Below, in pieces: positions 16,627 through 25,127 of a stretch of DNA of 64,000 nt. The stretch comes from Azoarcus sp. Its GTDB lineage: Bacteria; Pseudomonadota; Gammaproteobacteria; Burkholderiales; Rhodocyclaceae. The DNA is taken from NCBI GenBank assembly GCA_030656215.1, contig JAUSOD010000029.1, forward strand, positions 1 through 64,000, read 5' to 3'. Within the stretch, counting starts at the first letter, position 1, and each line of letters opens with the position of its first letter. The notes under the pieces are model-generated. The model was not told the origin of the DNA, did no database searches, and saw nothing but the letters and a program-made list of their open reading frames with translations. A program made the translations under genes and the position numbers.

Positions 16627-17151
16627 TCACTGCAGCCGGTAGCCGGCATGGCAGGCCACGCAGGCTTCGGTGGTGCGTGCAAGCGCCGCAAGGGCAGGTT
16701 CGACCTCTCCCGTGACCGCGGCGTTCTTCGCTTCGATCGCAAACCGGCTGGCGCGGCGATGCATGGACGAACCGATGTCCTGCATGCCCTGCGGCATATA
16801 CCTGGACGACTCATGGGCGCCGTGCGCCTGCAGCGAGCTCATGCCGAGCCGCTGCTCTGCGACCTCCGCCGCCTTGTCATAGGCGCGGGCCGCCAAGGCC
16901 GCCTGGATCTCGGCGAGGGCGAGCAGGTGGTCGCGCATGCTGGTCAGCGTGTGCTCCCGCATCGCAGCGGGAAAACCGACGAGTTGGCGCGAATCGCCGT
17001 CGGCCGCGTGACCGTTATGATCGTGCGACGACTCCGGTGAGCCGGTCCCGGCAGGTGCCGGGGTGTGCACGTGCTGTGCAAGGGCGCCGGGGATGGACCA
17101 CGACAGGGTGGCGATCGCCATCGCGAGTAGTGCAGATTTCTTACGATTCAT
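16627..17151 (-). CDS. periplasmic cytochrome c'-like protein with His-rich N-terminus
   Basis: A 174-residue secreted protein: signal peptide MNRKKSALLAMAIATLSWS to ALA, then a His-rich segment (HVHTPAPAG... SHDHNGHAADG, about residues 27-52). A helical body follows, with a single haem-binding motif near the C-terminus, CVACH (about residues 165-169). A lone C-terminal CxxCH in a helical protein of this length is the pattern of class II (cytochrome c'/c556-type) cytochromes. The His-rich part could bind metal. It is divergent from the two-component system at 17318, across a region full of inverted repeats. Role inferred only: electron transfer or gas/metal handling in the periplasm. Confidence 0.65.
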   Translation of the reverse strand: MNRKKSALLAMAIATLSWSIPGALAQHVHTPAPAGTGSPESSHDHNGHAADGDSRQLVGFPAAMREHTLTSMRDHLLALAEIQAALAARAYDKAAEVAEQRLGMSSLQAHGAHESSRYMPQGMQDIGSSMHRRASRFAIEAKNAAVTGEVEPALAALARTTEACVACHAGYRLQ

Positions 17152-17169
17152 TGCAGAACTCCATCCGGA

Positions 17170-17249
17170 TTCAATGCCCCCATTGAACCCGCTTCTCCAT
17201 CGCGCAGCATTGCAATGCGAGTAGGATTTGCATCGCCAGCTTGCAAATC
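17170..17249. repeat. cluster of three inverted repeats in a divergent promoter region
   Basis: Three perfect inverted repeats lie between the cytochrome c'-like gene and the response regulator. They are TTCAATG-CCCC-CATTGAA (17170-17187), the palindrome GCATTGCAATGC (17207-17218), and GATTTGCA...TGCAAATC with a nine-base spacer (17225-17249). The last two share TTGCA/TGCAA half-sites. They are candidate operators for the adjacent OmpR-type regulator. Confidence 0.5.
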
Positions 17250-17317
17250 AGCCTCGTGCAACAGTGCGATACAAAACTCCCCGAACACACTGTGCGCCTC
17301 CGGGCACGCTTGCCACC

Positions 17318-18043
17318 ATGGATAGCAAGGACCACATCCTCATCGTCGACGACGATCCCGAGATCCGCCAGTTGCTGGTGGACTACCTGGCACGCCACGG
17401 CTTCGACGCGGTGCCGGCGGCAAGTGCCCGCGAGATGGGGGTGATGCTGGAGCGGCACGCCATCGATCTGGTGGTGCTCGACCTCATGCTGCCCGATGGC
17501 AACGGCCTGGCGCTGTGCCGCGACCTGCGTACCCGCTCCGAGCTGCCGGTGCTGATGCTTACCGCACTGGGCGACGAGACCGACCGCATCCTCGGCATCG
17601 AGATGGGTGCCGACGACTACCTGGTCAAACCGTTCAGTCCGCGCGAACTCGTGGCGCGGATCAAGGGCATCCTGCGCCGCACGCGCTCGCTGCCACCGAA
17701 CCTGAAGCCCGACCCGCAGCGCTGCCTCGCTTTCGCCGGCTGGAAGCTGGACACCGCCACGCGCGTGCTGAAAGGCACCGATGGGGTCGCGACACCGCTG
17801 TCGGGCGCCGAGTATCGCCTGCTGCGCATCCTGCTCGACCATCCGAACCGGGTGTTGCACCGCGACCAGCTGGTCGAGCTCATCCACGGCCGCGAAGCCG
17901 AAGCCTATGATCGCGCGATCGACGTCCAGATCAGCCGCCTGCGCCAGCGTCTGAAGGATGACGGCAGGGAGGCGCGTCTGATCAAGACCGTGCGCGGCGA
18001 AGGCTACGTGCTTGCGGCGGCGGTCGAAGGGGTGCCCGGATGA
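17318..18043 (+). CDS. OmpR-family response regulator
   Basis: A 241-residue regulator when started at ATG 17318 (MDSKDHILIVDDDPE). The receiver has the acidic pair in VDDDPE, the phospho-acceptor Asp in VLDLMLPDG, Thr in MLTALGD and Lys in YLVKPFSPREL. A winged-helix DNA-binding domain follows from about residue 140 (LSGAEYRLLRILLDHPNRVLHRDQLVELIHGREAEAYDRAIDVQISRLRQRL). An in-frame start at 17228 would add 30 residues without receiver homology. It overlaps the kinase gene by four bases. Stimulus unknown. Confidence 0.9.
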   Translation: MDSKDHILIVDDDPEIRQLLVDYLARHGFDAVPAASAREMGVMLERHAIDLVVLDLMLPDGNGLALCRDLRTRSELPVLMLTALGDETDRILGIEMGADDYLVKPFSPRELVARIKGILRRTRSLPPNLKPDPQRCLAFAGWKLDTATRVLKGTDGVATPLSGAEYRLLRILLDHPNRVLHRDQLVELIHGREAEAYDRAIDVQISRLRQRLKDDGREARLIKTVRGEGYVLAAAVEGVPG

Positions 18044-19095
18044 GCAGGATCCTGTCGTTCTGCTGGCCGAAGTCACTGTCCGGACGCATGGTGCTGATTC
18101 TCGTGCTCGGCCTGCTCGCTGCCCAGGTGGCCAGCCTCGTGCTGCACCTGAACGAGCGCGCCAGCTTGATGGCGGCCGGCCATGTCCACCCCGGCATGCC
18201 GGCGTTCGAAGCCTTGCCGATGCGCTTCATCTGGCACGTGTCGCTGACGCTGGTCACCGTGATCGTCGTGTCCCTGGTGGCGATACGCTGGTCGACCAAG
18301 CCGCTGCAGCAGATGACCGACGCGGCAACGGCATTTGCGCACGACCTCGACGCGGCCCCACTCGACGAGAGCGGCCCGGTCGAGGTTCGTCGCGCCGCAC
18401 AAGCGTTCAACTTCATGCAGCAGCGCCTTCGACGATTGGTCGTCGAGCGCGGCCGGGCGCTTGCCGCGGTGTCCCACGACTTGCGCACGCCCCTGATGCG
18501 GATGCGCCTGCGCGCCGAACTGGTCGACGATCCCGCCCTGCAGGACAAGCTCAACGCCGACATCGACGCGATGCAGGCCATGGTCAACGGCGTGCTCGCC
18601 TACCTGCGCGGGCTGGAAGATGCCGAACCGGCACAGCTCATCAACATGGGGGCTCTGCTCTCCAGCGTCATCGAGGATGAACGTGGGCTGGGGCGCGAGG
18701 TCGCGCTGGTCGAGCGTGCCGCCGGCGGTGCAGCGCCGGCCCCCTACAACGGCAAACTGTCGATTCTGAAGCGGGCGATCACGAACATTCTCGACAATGC
18801 GGTGGCACACGGACAGCATGTGTCGGTACGGATCGAGGATTCGCCACACATGCTGCAAGTGGTCATCGAGGATGACGGTCCCGGGATTCCCGAAGCAGAC
18901 CTGGAACGCGTGACCGAGCCGTTCGTGCGCATCGACGCGGCGCGCCGCCTCGACACGGGCGGAGTCGGGCTCGGCCTGGCGATTGCGCGTGACGCTGCGG
19001 CCTACCATGGCGGGCAACTGAGCCTGACGAACCGTACGAGTGGTGGTTTGCGCGCATGTCTGCTACTTCCCAGGACGCTTCCCGCGACGTACTGA
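18040..19095 (+). CDS. sensor histidine kinase
   Basis: A 351-residue kinase with two helices (about residues 13-35 and 64-86) around a very short periplasmic loop (about 36-62), then HAMP (about 87-140). The phospho-acceptor motif is AVSHDLRTPLMRMR, and the ATP-binding boxes include NILDNAVAHG, DDGPGIPEADL and GVGLGLAIARD. The tiny periplasmic loop suggests membrane or internal sensing. It pairs with the OmpR-type regulator it overlaps. Its signal may involve the divergently encoded cytochrome c'-like protein, by position only. Confidence 0.9.
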   Translation: MSRILSFCWPKSLSGRMVLILVLGLLAAQVASLVLHLNERASLMAAGHVHPGMPAFEALPMRFIWHVSLTLVTVIVVSLVAIRWSTKPLQQMTDAATAFAHDLDAAPLDESGPVEVRRAAQAFNFMQQRLRRLVVERGRALAAVSHDLRTPLMRMRLRAELVDDPALQDKLNADIDAMQAMVNGVLAYLRGLEDAEPAQLINMGALLSSVIEDERGLGREVALVERAAGGAAPAPYNGKLSILKRAITNILDNAVAHGQHVSVRIEDSPHMLQVVIEDDGPGIPEADLERVTEPFVRIDAARRLDTGGVGLGLAIARDAAAYHGGQLSLTNRTSGGLRACLLLPRTLPATY

Positions 19096-19122
19096 GAGCT
19101 TGCTGTACGCCATCCTGGCGGC

Positions 19123-19740
19123 TTACACCCGATATCCTTCCTCCGCCAGCACTTGGCGTACCGCCCGCCGGGTCAACATGCGTCGATAGTGGGCTTCGCA
19201 CGCGGGCGGCAGCGCAATGCCGCTGCGATCGGCCCAGAACTCGACGTAGAACAGGGCCGCGTCGGCGATCGAGAACGTGCCGACGGCGTACTCCTTGCCG
19301 GCCAGGATGGTGTCCATGACCGCGAAGCCCTGCTCGATGATCTCGCGCCCACGGGCCTTGACCGCCTCGTGGGTGGCGGGATCGGAGGAGAATTTTTCGG
19401 TGGTGAAGATACGGGCGAAACCCTGGCCATGCAGCGTGCCGACCGCATGGTTCATGATCTCCAGCACCCTCGCCTCCCCTTCCGCATCGGCGGGCAGCAG
19501 GCCCTTCTTCGGCCAGTTGCGGGCAAGCCACCAGGCTATGGCCTGGAATTCGGTGAGCGCACTGCCATCGTCGCGCACCAGGGTGGGAATGGTGCCCTTG
19601 GGGTTGAGCGCGCGGTAGGCCGGTTTGTCCTGGTCGCCGGCGAGCAGATTGACGAGATAGACCTCGAACACGAGTTCGAGCTCTTCGAGCAGGATGTGGA
19701 TGCCGGTGGTACAGGAGCCGGGGGTCATGTGGAACTGCAT
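19123..19740 (-). CDS. glutathione S-transferase family protein
   Basis: A 205-residue GST-fold protein: N-terminal thioredoxin-like domain (MQFHMTPGSCTTGIHILLEE; the cis-Pro region NPKGTIPTLVRDDGSALTEFQAIAWWLA) and a helical C-terminal domain from about residue 90. TPGSCTTGIHI fits a beta-class-like active site with Ser/Cys near residues 9-10. It expects glutathione as cosubstrate in the cytoplasm. It lies 161 bases downstream of ttrA on the same strand, separated by an inverted repeat, so it may have its own control. The ATG at 19740 is the first that gives a full thioredoxin fold. Confidence 0.85.
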   Translation of the reverse strand: MQFHMTPGSCTTGIHILLEELELVFEVYLVNLLAGDQDKPAYRALNPKGTIPTLVRDDGSALTEFQAIAWWLARNWPKKGLLPADAEGEARVLEIMNHAVGTLHGQGFARIFTTEKFSSDPATHEAVKARGREIIEQGFAVMDTILAGKEYAVGTFSIADAALFYVEFWADRSGIALPPACEAHYRRMLTRRAVRQVLAEEGYRV

Positions 19741-19851
19741 CGGGGACGATCCTTGGAAGCGGGGCGCGGCTGGCCACCACCGGCCCCGCAAGAGCCGTGC
19801 CGCTGCATCGCTGCGTGTTTGGTGGGCGTTCACGCGCCGCGGCGGGCTGCA

Positions 19852-19888
19852 GTGCGACAAGCCGCGGCGGACTTGTCGCACATGCGAC
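19852..19888. repeat. inverted repeats built on TGCGAC between ttrA and the GST gene
   Basis: GTGCGACAAG at 19852-19861 and CTTGTCGCAC at 19872-19881 form a perfect ten-base inverted repeat with a ten-base spacer. GTCGCA-CA-TGCGAC (19875-19888) is a second, overlapping perfect repeat. No run of T follows on either strand, so an operator or an mRNA hairpin is more likely than a rho-independent terminator. Confidence 0.5.
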
Positions 19889-19901
19889 CACGGCTTCGGG
19901 C

Positions 19902-22900
19902 TCAGACCGGACTCAGCCGCGCCGGCAGGCCGTTGCGGACCGCGGTGCCCGAGATCGCATCGACCCACACCACGTTCCCGCCCCGGGTGGGGTCGGGCAG
20001 GCCGAGGTCGTTGATGTTCACCCCGGCCGCGAGGTCGGGGCGCTGCGGCTGGCTGACGTCGCCGATTCGGTGCGCGCGCGCACCGAGCTCACGGTGACCG
20101 TAGCCATGCTCCACCGCGACCACGCCCCGCATCACCCCCTCATGCACGATCACCGTGCCCTCCGCGCTGCCGCCCGGGGTCTGGATGCGCGCCCGCTGGC
20201 CCGAGCTGAGGCCGAGCCGGGCGGCGTCTTCCGGATGCACAATCACCGGATTGTCCGGATGCAGCCCGGTGATGCGGGTGGCGATGCTGTAGGAGTTCTG
20301 CAGCGCCGACTTGAAGCTCATCAGCAGCAAGGGCCAATCGGCCTCGCCATGGATATCGCGTACCGGGGTGCCGTCGCCGAACGCGGGCGGCATCCAGGTC
20401 GCGCATCCGGACGAGCGCTTGCCGGTGAGGCTGTTGCGGGCGGTGGCGACATTCTCGTTCCACAGCCACAGGGCGCCCTTGAAGCGCTGGGCCTGCCATT
20501 CCGGATGTTCGGCATCCTGCGCCTCGCCAGCCGGCTGGTAGCGACCGCCGCGGGTGTAGAGCATCGCCACCTTGCGCCACTCTTCGGGCTTGAGCGTGCG
20601 CTCCAGCGCCGGACGCAGGCGATCGACGCCGGACAGGCTCAGGTCCTCGTCGCTCGCGTCGCCCACCGGCGCCTTGCCGGCAAAGGCCACGTTGGCGCCG
20701 CCACGCAGATACCAGTCCTCGGCGCATTCGAGCGGCAGCCGCTTGCCGTCGATGTCGGCCATGCCCTGCGGACCGAAACCGGGCAGATCCATCGCCTTGG
20801 CGAGCGCAATGAAAAAGCTCTCCATCGACACCGGGCGACCATCGGCGGCCCTCACCGCTTTCGGCTCCACCACCGGCCAGCGCGCGGTGCTGGCCTTGGT
20901 CGGGACGCCGTTCCACGGCGCGGCCCAGCCCCAGCTCTCGTACATCATGGTGTCGGGCACAATGTAGTCGGCAAAGGCGTTGCTTTCGTTGATCAGCGCA
21001 TCCACCGACACGATCAGCGGCAGCTTCGCCGGGTCGGCGAGTTCCTTTTCGATCAGCGGGCGCAAACCGGTGATCCCGTAAAGCGGATTGGCGCTCCACA
21101 GGATCAGCGCCTTGAGCCCGTAGGGATAACCCCGCAGCGCCCCGGTGAAGAACTGGGTGCCCAGGCCGGGCGCGTTCGGATACCACGAATCGCGCGCCGG
21201 ATAGGGCTTGCCCTCAGCCTTTCGCCGTGCGAACTCAGCCGATTTCTCGTACGGCACGTTGCGCCCCAGTGGCGTACCGGACGGCTTGATCTGGCCGGGG
21301 AAGGTTTCGAGGTCGTAGCGCGGACCCACGCCCGCATCCTTGAACCCGCCGCCGTTCATGACGAAACCACCCTTGCGGTTGAGGCTGCCGATGAGCGCGT
21401 TCAGGGTGAGCACCGAATACGCGTTGTAGAACCCGTTGCCCGCCATCATTCCGCCGTGGGCAATGGCACAGGCCCGCGGACCGTGGCTGGAAAACTCGTC
21501 GGCCAGGCCGCTGATGACATCGGCCGGAATGCCGCAGATGGCCGAGTACGCCTCGATGTCCAGCTTCAGTGCCGAAGCGCGCAGCAGTTCGAACGAAGTC
21601 TGTACCGCCACGCTCCGGCCGCCGACGTCCACCGTGCCGGCCGATTCCAGTGCGGCCGCAGCGGCAAGCGTCGCGGCAGCCACCGGCACGCCATCGGCAC
21701 CGAGCGCCAGGTAGGGATCGGCGTCCTTGTAGCGCTCGTCCTCGGCTATCTCCATGCCGATGTCGGAGCCGCGCAGGTAGCGCCCCTCGCGTGGATGGCC
21801 AGCTTCGGTGATCACCAGCCAAGTGGCGGTGGTGAAGGACGGCTCGCCCGCCGCCTCGGCTGCCGTCAGGTTGGGATATGACAGATAGGCGGTGTTGACG
21901 CGGTCGTTGTCGAACATCCAGCGCATCATCCCCATCACCAGCGCGCCATCGGTACCGGGCCGGATCGGCACCCAACGACCGCGCTCTGCCGCACGGTTGT
22001 CGGCGTTGGTCAGCACCGGGTCGACTACGACGTAATCGAGCTGCCCGCTGCTGCGCCCTTTGGCCAGCTGCGCGCCGGTGATCTTGAACGGGTTGCCGGC
22101 GTTGCCCGGCGCGGTGCCGATGAACAGCGCGAACTCGGCGTTGGCAAGATCGGGCTTGGCGTGCGGCATTTTTTTCATGTCGCCGAACAGCGCCCCTGAG
22201 CCCGAGCGATAGGCCCCACCGCAGTAGGAGCCATGGCCGACGAAGTTGAGCGTGCCGTAGGCCTGGTTCCAGAACCGGCGGGCAAAGCCCTCGCGACCGT
22301 CATTGACACTGGACAACACCGCCACCTGGTTGACCCGCGGGCCCAGTTGCGGCGCGTCGGGATCGATCGGCGTGCTGAGGTCACGCAATGCGGCAAAGCC
22401 ATCGACGTGGCCTTCGCCGAACAGATCGCCGCCCTCCACCAACTCCTTGACCAGTTGCTCGAATGGGATCGGCGCCCACTGACCGCCATTGCGCGGGCCG
22501 ACCCGCTTCATCGGGGTGAGCACTCGAAACGGCGAACTCATCTGGTCCATCGCCGCATTGCCGCGGCCACAGGCGGTCGAACGCCCGCCCAGGCCCTTGT
22601 CCTGGAAACCCGACAGGGCGATGAAACTCTCCTTAACCGAGGCCTTCATCGGCAGATGCGGGTCCGTCGACAGTGGGCTGTAGGGATTGCCGGCGACCCG
22701 CAACACCCTGCCGCTGGCCTTGTCGACCCGGACCCGCACACCGCACAGCGTGGTGCAGCCAAGGCACGCGGTGTAGCTGACCTGCTGCGCGGGGTTGGGC
22801 TGGAACTCGCCAGTGACGGGGTCAACACGGAACTCGGGCTCGGCCGAGCGGCCGTGCAGGTTATGCGCCGCTTCGGCCTCGCCCACGAAGTTGGAGACCA

Positions 22901-22982
22901 TGCGCCCCAGGGTTTGCGAGAAGCCCGCGGCGAAGGCGACAAGCCCGCCGGCGGCAATCAGTTCGCGACGTTCGATTTTCAT
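19902..22982 (-). CDS. ttrA: tetrathionate reductase catalytic subunit A
   Basis: A 1026-residue molybdopterin oxidoreductase. The N-terminus (MKIERRELIAAGGLVAFAAG) is a degenerate Tat signal. The [4Fe-4S] site is in CLGCTTLCGV with the last Cys in STACGRGNAA. A probable molybdenum-ligand Cys lies in GHGSYCGGAYRSG (about residue 255). The length and order match TtrA, which reduces tetrathionate to thiosulfate in the periplasm. It is the third gene of a ttrB-ttrC-ttrA operon (22-base gap to ttrC), the same order as in Salmonella. Arsenate-type relatives (ArrA/ArxA) share the fold, but the TtrS/TtrR system favours tetrathionate. Confidence 0.85.
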   Translation of the reverse strand: MKIERRELIAAGGLVAFAAGFSQTLGRMVSNFVGEAEAAHNLHGRSAEPEFRVDPVTGEFQPNPAQQVSYTACLGCTTLCGVRVRVDKASGRVLRVAGNPYSPLSTDPHLPMKASVKESFIALSGFQDKGLGGRSTACGRGNAAMDQMSSPFRVLTPMKRVGPRNGGQWAPIPFEQLVKELVEGGDLFGEGHVDGFAALRDLSTPIDPDAPQLGPRVNQVAVLSSVNDGREGFARRFWNQAYGTLNFVGHGSYCGGAYRSGSGALFGDMKKMPHAKPDLANAEFALFIGTAPGNAGNPFKITGAQLAKGRSSGQLDYVVVDPVLTNADNRAAERGRWVPIRPGTDGALVMGMMRWMFDNDRVNTAYLSYPNLTAAEAAGEPSFTTATWLVITEAGHPREGRYLRGSDIGMEIAEDERYKDADPYLALGADGVPVAAATLAAAAALESAGTVDVGGRSVAVQTSFELLRASALKLDIEAYSAICGIPADVISGLADEFSSHGPRACAIAHGGMMAGNGFYNAYSVLTLNALIGSLNRKGGFVMNGGGFKDAGVGPRYDLETFPGQIKPSGTPLGRNVPYEKSAEFARRKAEGKPYPARDSWYPNAPGLGTQFFTGALRGYPYGLKALILWSANPLYGITGLRPLIEKELADPAKLPLIVSVDALINESNAFADYIVPDTMMYESWGWAAPWNGVPTKASTARWPVVEPKAVRAADGRPVSMESFFIALAKAMDLPGFGPQGMADIDGKRLPLECAEDWYLRGGANVAFAGKAPVGDASDEDLSLSGVDRLRPALERTLKPEEWRKVAMLYTRGGRYQPAGEAQDAEHPEWQAQRFKGALWLWNENVATARNSLTGKRSSGCATWMPPAFGDGTPVRDIHGEADWPLLLMSFKSALQNSYSIATRITGLHPDNPVIVHPEDAARLGLSSGQRARIQTPGGSAEGTVIVHEGVMRGVVAVEHGYGHRELGARAHRIGDVSQPQRPDLAAGVNINDLGLPDPTRGGNVVWVDAISGTAVRNGLPARLSPV

Positions 22983-23004
22983 GATGTTCTCCTTATGTTC
23001 CGGA

Positions 23005-24096
23005 TCAGGCCTGCGGGCGGCCGAGCCGCTCCAGCGGCAACAGCGTGGTCAGTGCGACGAACAGGAAGATCCACAGACCGGCGGTGCCGACGATGCCCAT
23101 CAGGCCCTCAGGGCCGAGCGGCAGCTGGTAGGTGTAAAAGCCGGCGCCGGTCTTGGGCACTTCCTGGCCGCCGATGAAGATGGTCCACCGCATCATCCAG
23201 GCCGAATGCAGGGCCAGCAGCCCGATCAGCAGGCCCGAGCCGGGACGCTTCCACGCCAGTAACAAGGTGAGTGCAGTGGCACCGGCGGCCCAGATTGCAG
23301 TGAGCTGCCAGGATGCCGACGGTGCGACCTGTGCCAGCGCCTCGGCATGGACCGCAGACAAACCGCTCAGCCCCAGCCCCAGCCACACCGCCCCCACCGC
23401 GAGCACTGCGGCCTGGGTCAGCGCCAGCGCCCGTGCCAGACGCAGCACCGCCGCATCGCCCTCCCGGGCCACCGGGGCAAAGCGCCGGAACAGCAGGGTC
23501 AGTCCGATTCCGCCGGCCAACGCAGTGATGAAGAACTGCAGCGGCAGCAGCGGCGTGTGCCACAGTGGCCGGGCGCGTACCACCATCACCTCGACCCCGG
23601 TGTACAGCGCCACCAGCACGGCACCGATCGCCGCCAGCAGCGCGGCACCATACAGGGCGTTGCGACTGGCGTGGCCGCCGAACGCAAGCCAGCCGGCCAG
23701 CGGTGCGAGCCGCCCGCCGGCCGCCGCATGGCTGGCCAGCAAGGGACGAAACGCCAGCCACGCGTAGAGCATCAGCCCGCCCAGATACACCGGGATGAAG
23801 AAGGCACCCCACGACATCCACGAGTCGGGGCTGAAGTAGGCGTAGAAATGCCAGAAGCGCCCCGGTTGATGCAGGTCGGCAAGCAGCGCCACCGGCGCGG
23901 TGAGCCCGCACACCAGCGCGGCGAGCAAGGCCAGGCGCGAGATCCCATCCCAACCGGCGCGGCGGAACACCACCCCGGGCAAGGACACCAAGAAGGCGCC
24001 GTAGGACAAGCCGATGAGAAAGAAGTACTGCACCGCCCACGGCAGCCAGGCAACTTCACGCGCCACGTTGACGGTTTCGACGATATCCGGATTCAT
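23005..24096 (-). CDS. ttrC: tetrathionate reductase membrane subunit C (NrfD/PsrC type)
   Basis: A 363-residue integral membrane protein with about nine helices, of the NrfD/PsrC family (WLPWAVQYFFLIGLSYGAFLVSL near the N-terminus; DLHQPGRFWHFYAYFSPDSWMSWGAFFIP, the usual conserved loop). It is expected to anchor TtrAB to the membrane and pass electrons from quinol. It sits 21 bases after ttrB and 22 bases before ttrA. Confidence 0.85.
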   Translation of the reverse strand: MNPDIVETVNVAREVAWLPWAVQYFFLIGLSYGAFLVSLPGVVFRRAGWDGISRLALLAALVCGLTAPVALLADLHQPGRFWHFYAYFSPDSWMSWGAFFIPVYLGGLMLYAWLAFRPLLASHAAAGGRLAPLAGWLAFGGHASRNALYGAALLAAIGAVLVALYTGVEVMVVRARPLWHTPLLPLQFFITALAGGIGLTLLFRRFAPVAREGDAAVLRLARALALTQAAVLAVGAVWLGLGLSGLSAVHAEALAQVAPSASWQLTAIWAAGATALTLLLAWKRPGSGLLIGLLALHSAWMMRWTIFIGGQEVPKTGAGFYTYQLPLGPEGLMGIVGTAGLWIFLFVALTTLLPLERLGRPQA

Positions 24097-24117
24097 GATG
24101 ATTTCTCCGTGAGGGGC

Positions 24118-24870
24118 TCAGCCATGAACGGCACGCGGCCGCCACAGGGTGCCCTGACCTTCGACCTTGCCTTCGAAACGCGCGTCGAGGCCGATGTAGT
24201 AGACGTTCGGGCGGGTGCCCTGCCCCGGGTTCAGCACCTTGAGTTCGCCCGCAGCGGCCTCCATGCGCCGACGCAGTTCGCCGTCGGCGTCATTGAGGTC
24301 GCCAAAAATGCGGGCGCCGCCGACACAGGTCTCGACGCAGGCCGGCAGCAGACCGGCCTCCAGACGGTGCGCACAGAAAGTGCATTTGTCCGCCTTGCCG
24401 GTATCGTGATTGATGAAGCGGGCGTCGTACGGACAGGCCTGCACGCAGTAGGCACAGCCGACGCAGCGGTCGCCATCGACCACCACCACCCCATCGGCGC
24501 GCTTGAAGGTCGCGCTGACCGGGCATACCGGGATGCACGGCGGCTCGTCGCAGTGGTTGCACAGGCGCGGCAATACGTAGGTTCCGGCCGGCTGATCGCC
24601 GCCTTCGACCTTGATCGCATAGGTCGACACCACGGTGCGGAAACTGCCTTCGGGCACGGCGTTTTCCTGGATGCAGGACATGGTGCACGCCTGGCACCCG
24701 ATGCACTTGCGCACATCGATCAACATGCCCCAGTGCTGGCCGCCTTCAGCGGCCCGGGCCGGGGCCGGCATCAGCACCGCCGCGGCGGTCAGTACCGGCA
24801 CGCCGCGCAGAAAGGCGCGTCGGGCGTCGGACTGCGGCCGGTCCGGGTTCGAATCTGGATGATGCTTCAT
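24118..24870 (-). CDS. ttrB: tetrathionate reductase iron-sulfur subunit B
   Basis: A 250-residue ferredoxin-like subunit with a Tat signal (RRAFLRGVPVLTAAAVLM, cleavage near APARAAEG). It has four cysteine clusters for [4Fe-4S] centres: CIGCQACTMSC, CNHCDEPPCIPVC, CVGCAYCVQAC and CTFC...CVETC. It carries electrons from TtrC to TtrA on the periplasmic face. It is the first gene of the operon. A weak FNR-like site lies 79 bases upstream at 24949-24962. Confidence 0.87.
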   Translation of the reverse strand: MKHHPDSNPDRPQSDARRAFLRGVPVLTAAAVLMPAPARAAEGGQHWGMLIDVRKCIGCQACTMSCIQENAVPEGSFRTVVSTYAIKVEGGDQPAGTYVLPRLCNHCDEPPCIPVCPVSATFKRADGVVVVDGDRCVGCAYCVQACPYDARFINHDTGKADKCTFCAHRLEAGLLPACVETCVGGARIFGDLNDADGELRRRMEAAAGELKVLNPGQGTRPNVYYIGLDARFEGKVEGQGTLWRPRAVHG

Positions 24871-24948
24871 GACAACGCTCCGGTTGTTGGAGGAGACGGA
24901 GCCACTTTAGGCTGGCAGAGACCCTGACGATATCCGGGTCATGGCCGA

Positions 24949-24962
24949 TGGAGATAGATCAA
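24949..24962 (-). promoter_or_regulatory. weak FNR-like site upstream of ttrB
   Basis: On the minus strand the sequence is TTGATCTATCTCCA: a perfect left half (TTGAT) and a right half matching three of five bases. In Salmonella ttrBCA needs both FNR and TtrR, so an FNR site is expected here; the match alone is modest. A short inverted repeat, ACAAC...GTTGT (24872-24887), lies directly before the ttrB start and could be a regulator site. Confidence 0.35.
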
Positions 24963-25127
24963 AGTACCTATAGGCCGCGCCTGGTCGAGAGTGACCCCGG
25001 CATGAACCGGGCATTGGTGAGACATAAACACGCACCCGCCGCGCTCGCACAGTTGGCTGGAGCAGGCTATCTTTAGCAAAAGGATTGTCAGCCCCGTCAG
25101 GGCGATCTTTCACCGGGAGGCGACACG

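Noticed and set aside
19797-21881. A 694-codon open frame opposite ttrA
   Set aside because: Antisense shadow of ttrA with no recognisable domain and biased composition.
24845-24862. A GGTTCGAATC stretch resembling a tRNA T-arm
   Set aside because: It lies in the first codons of ttrB and no acceptor stem, anticodon arm or D-arm can be folded around it.
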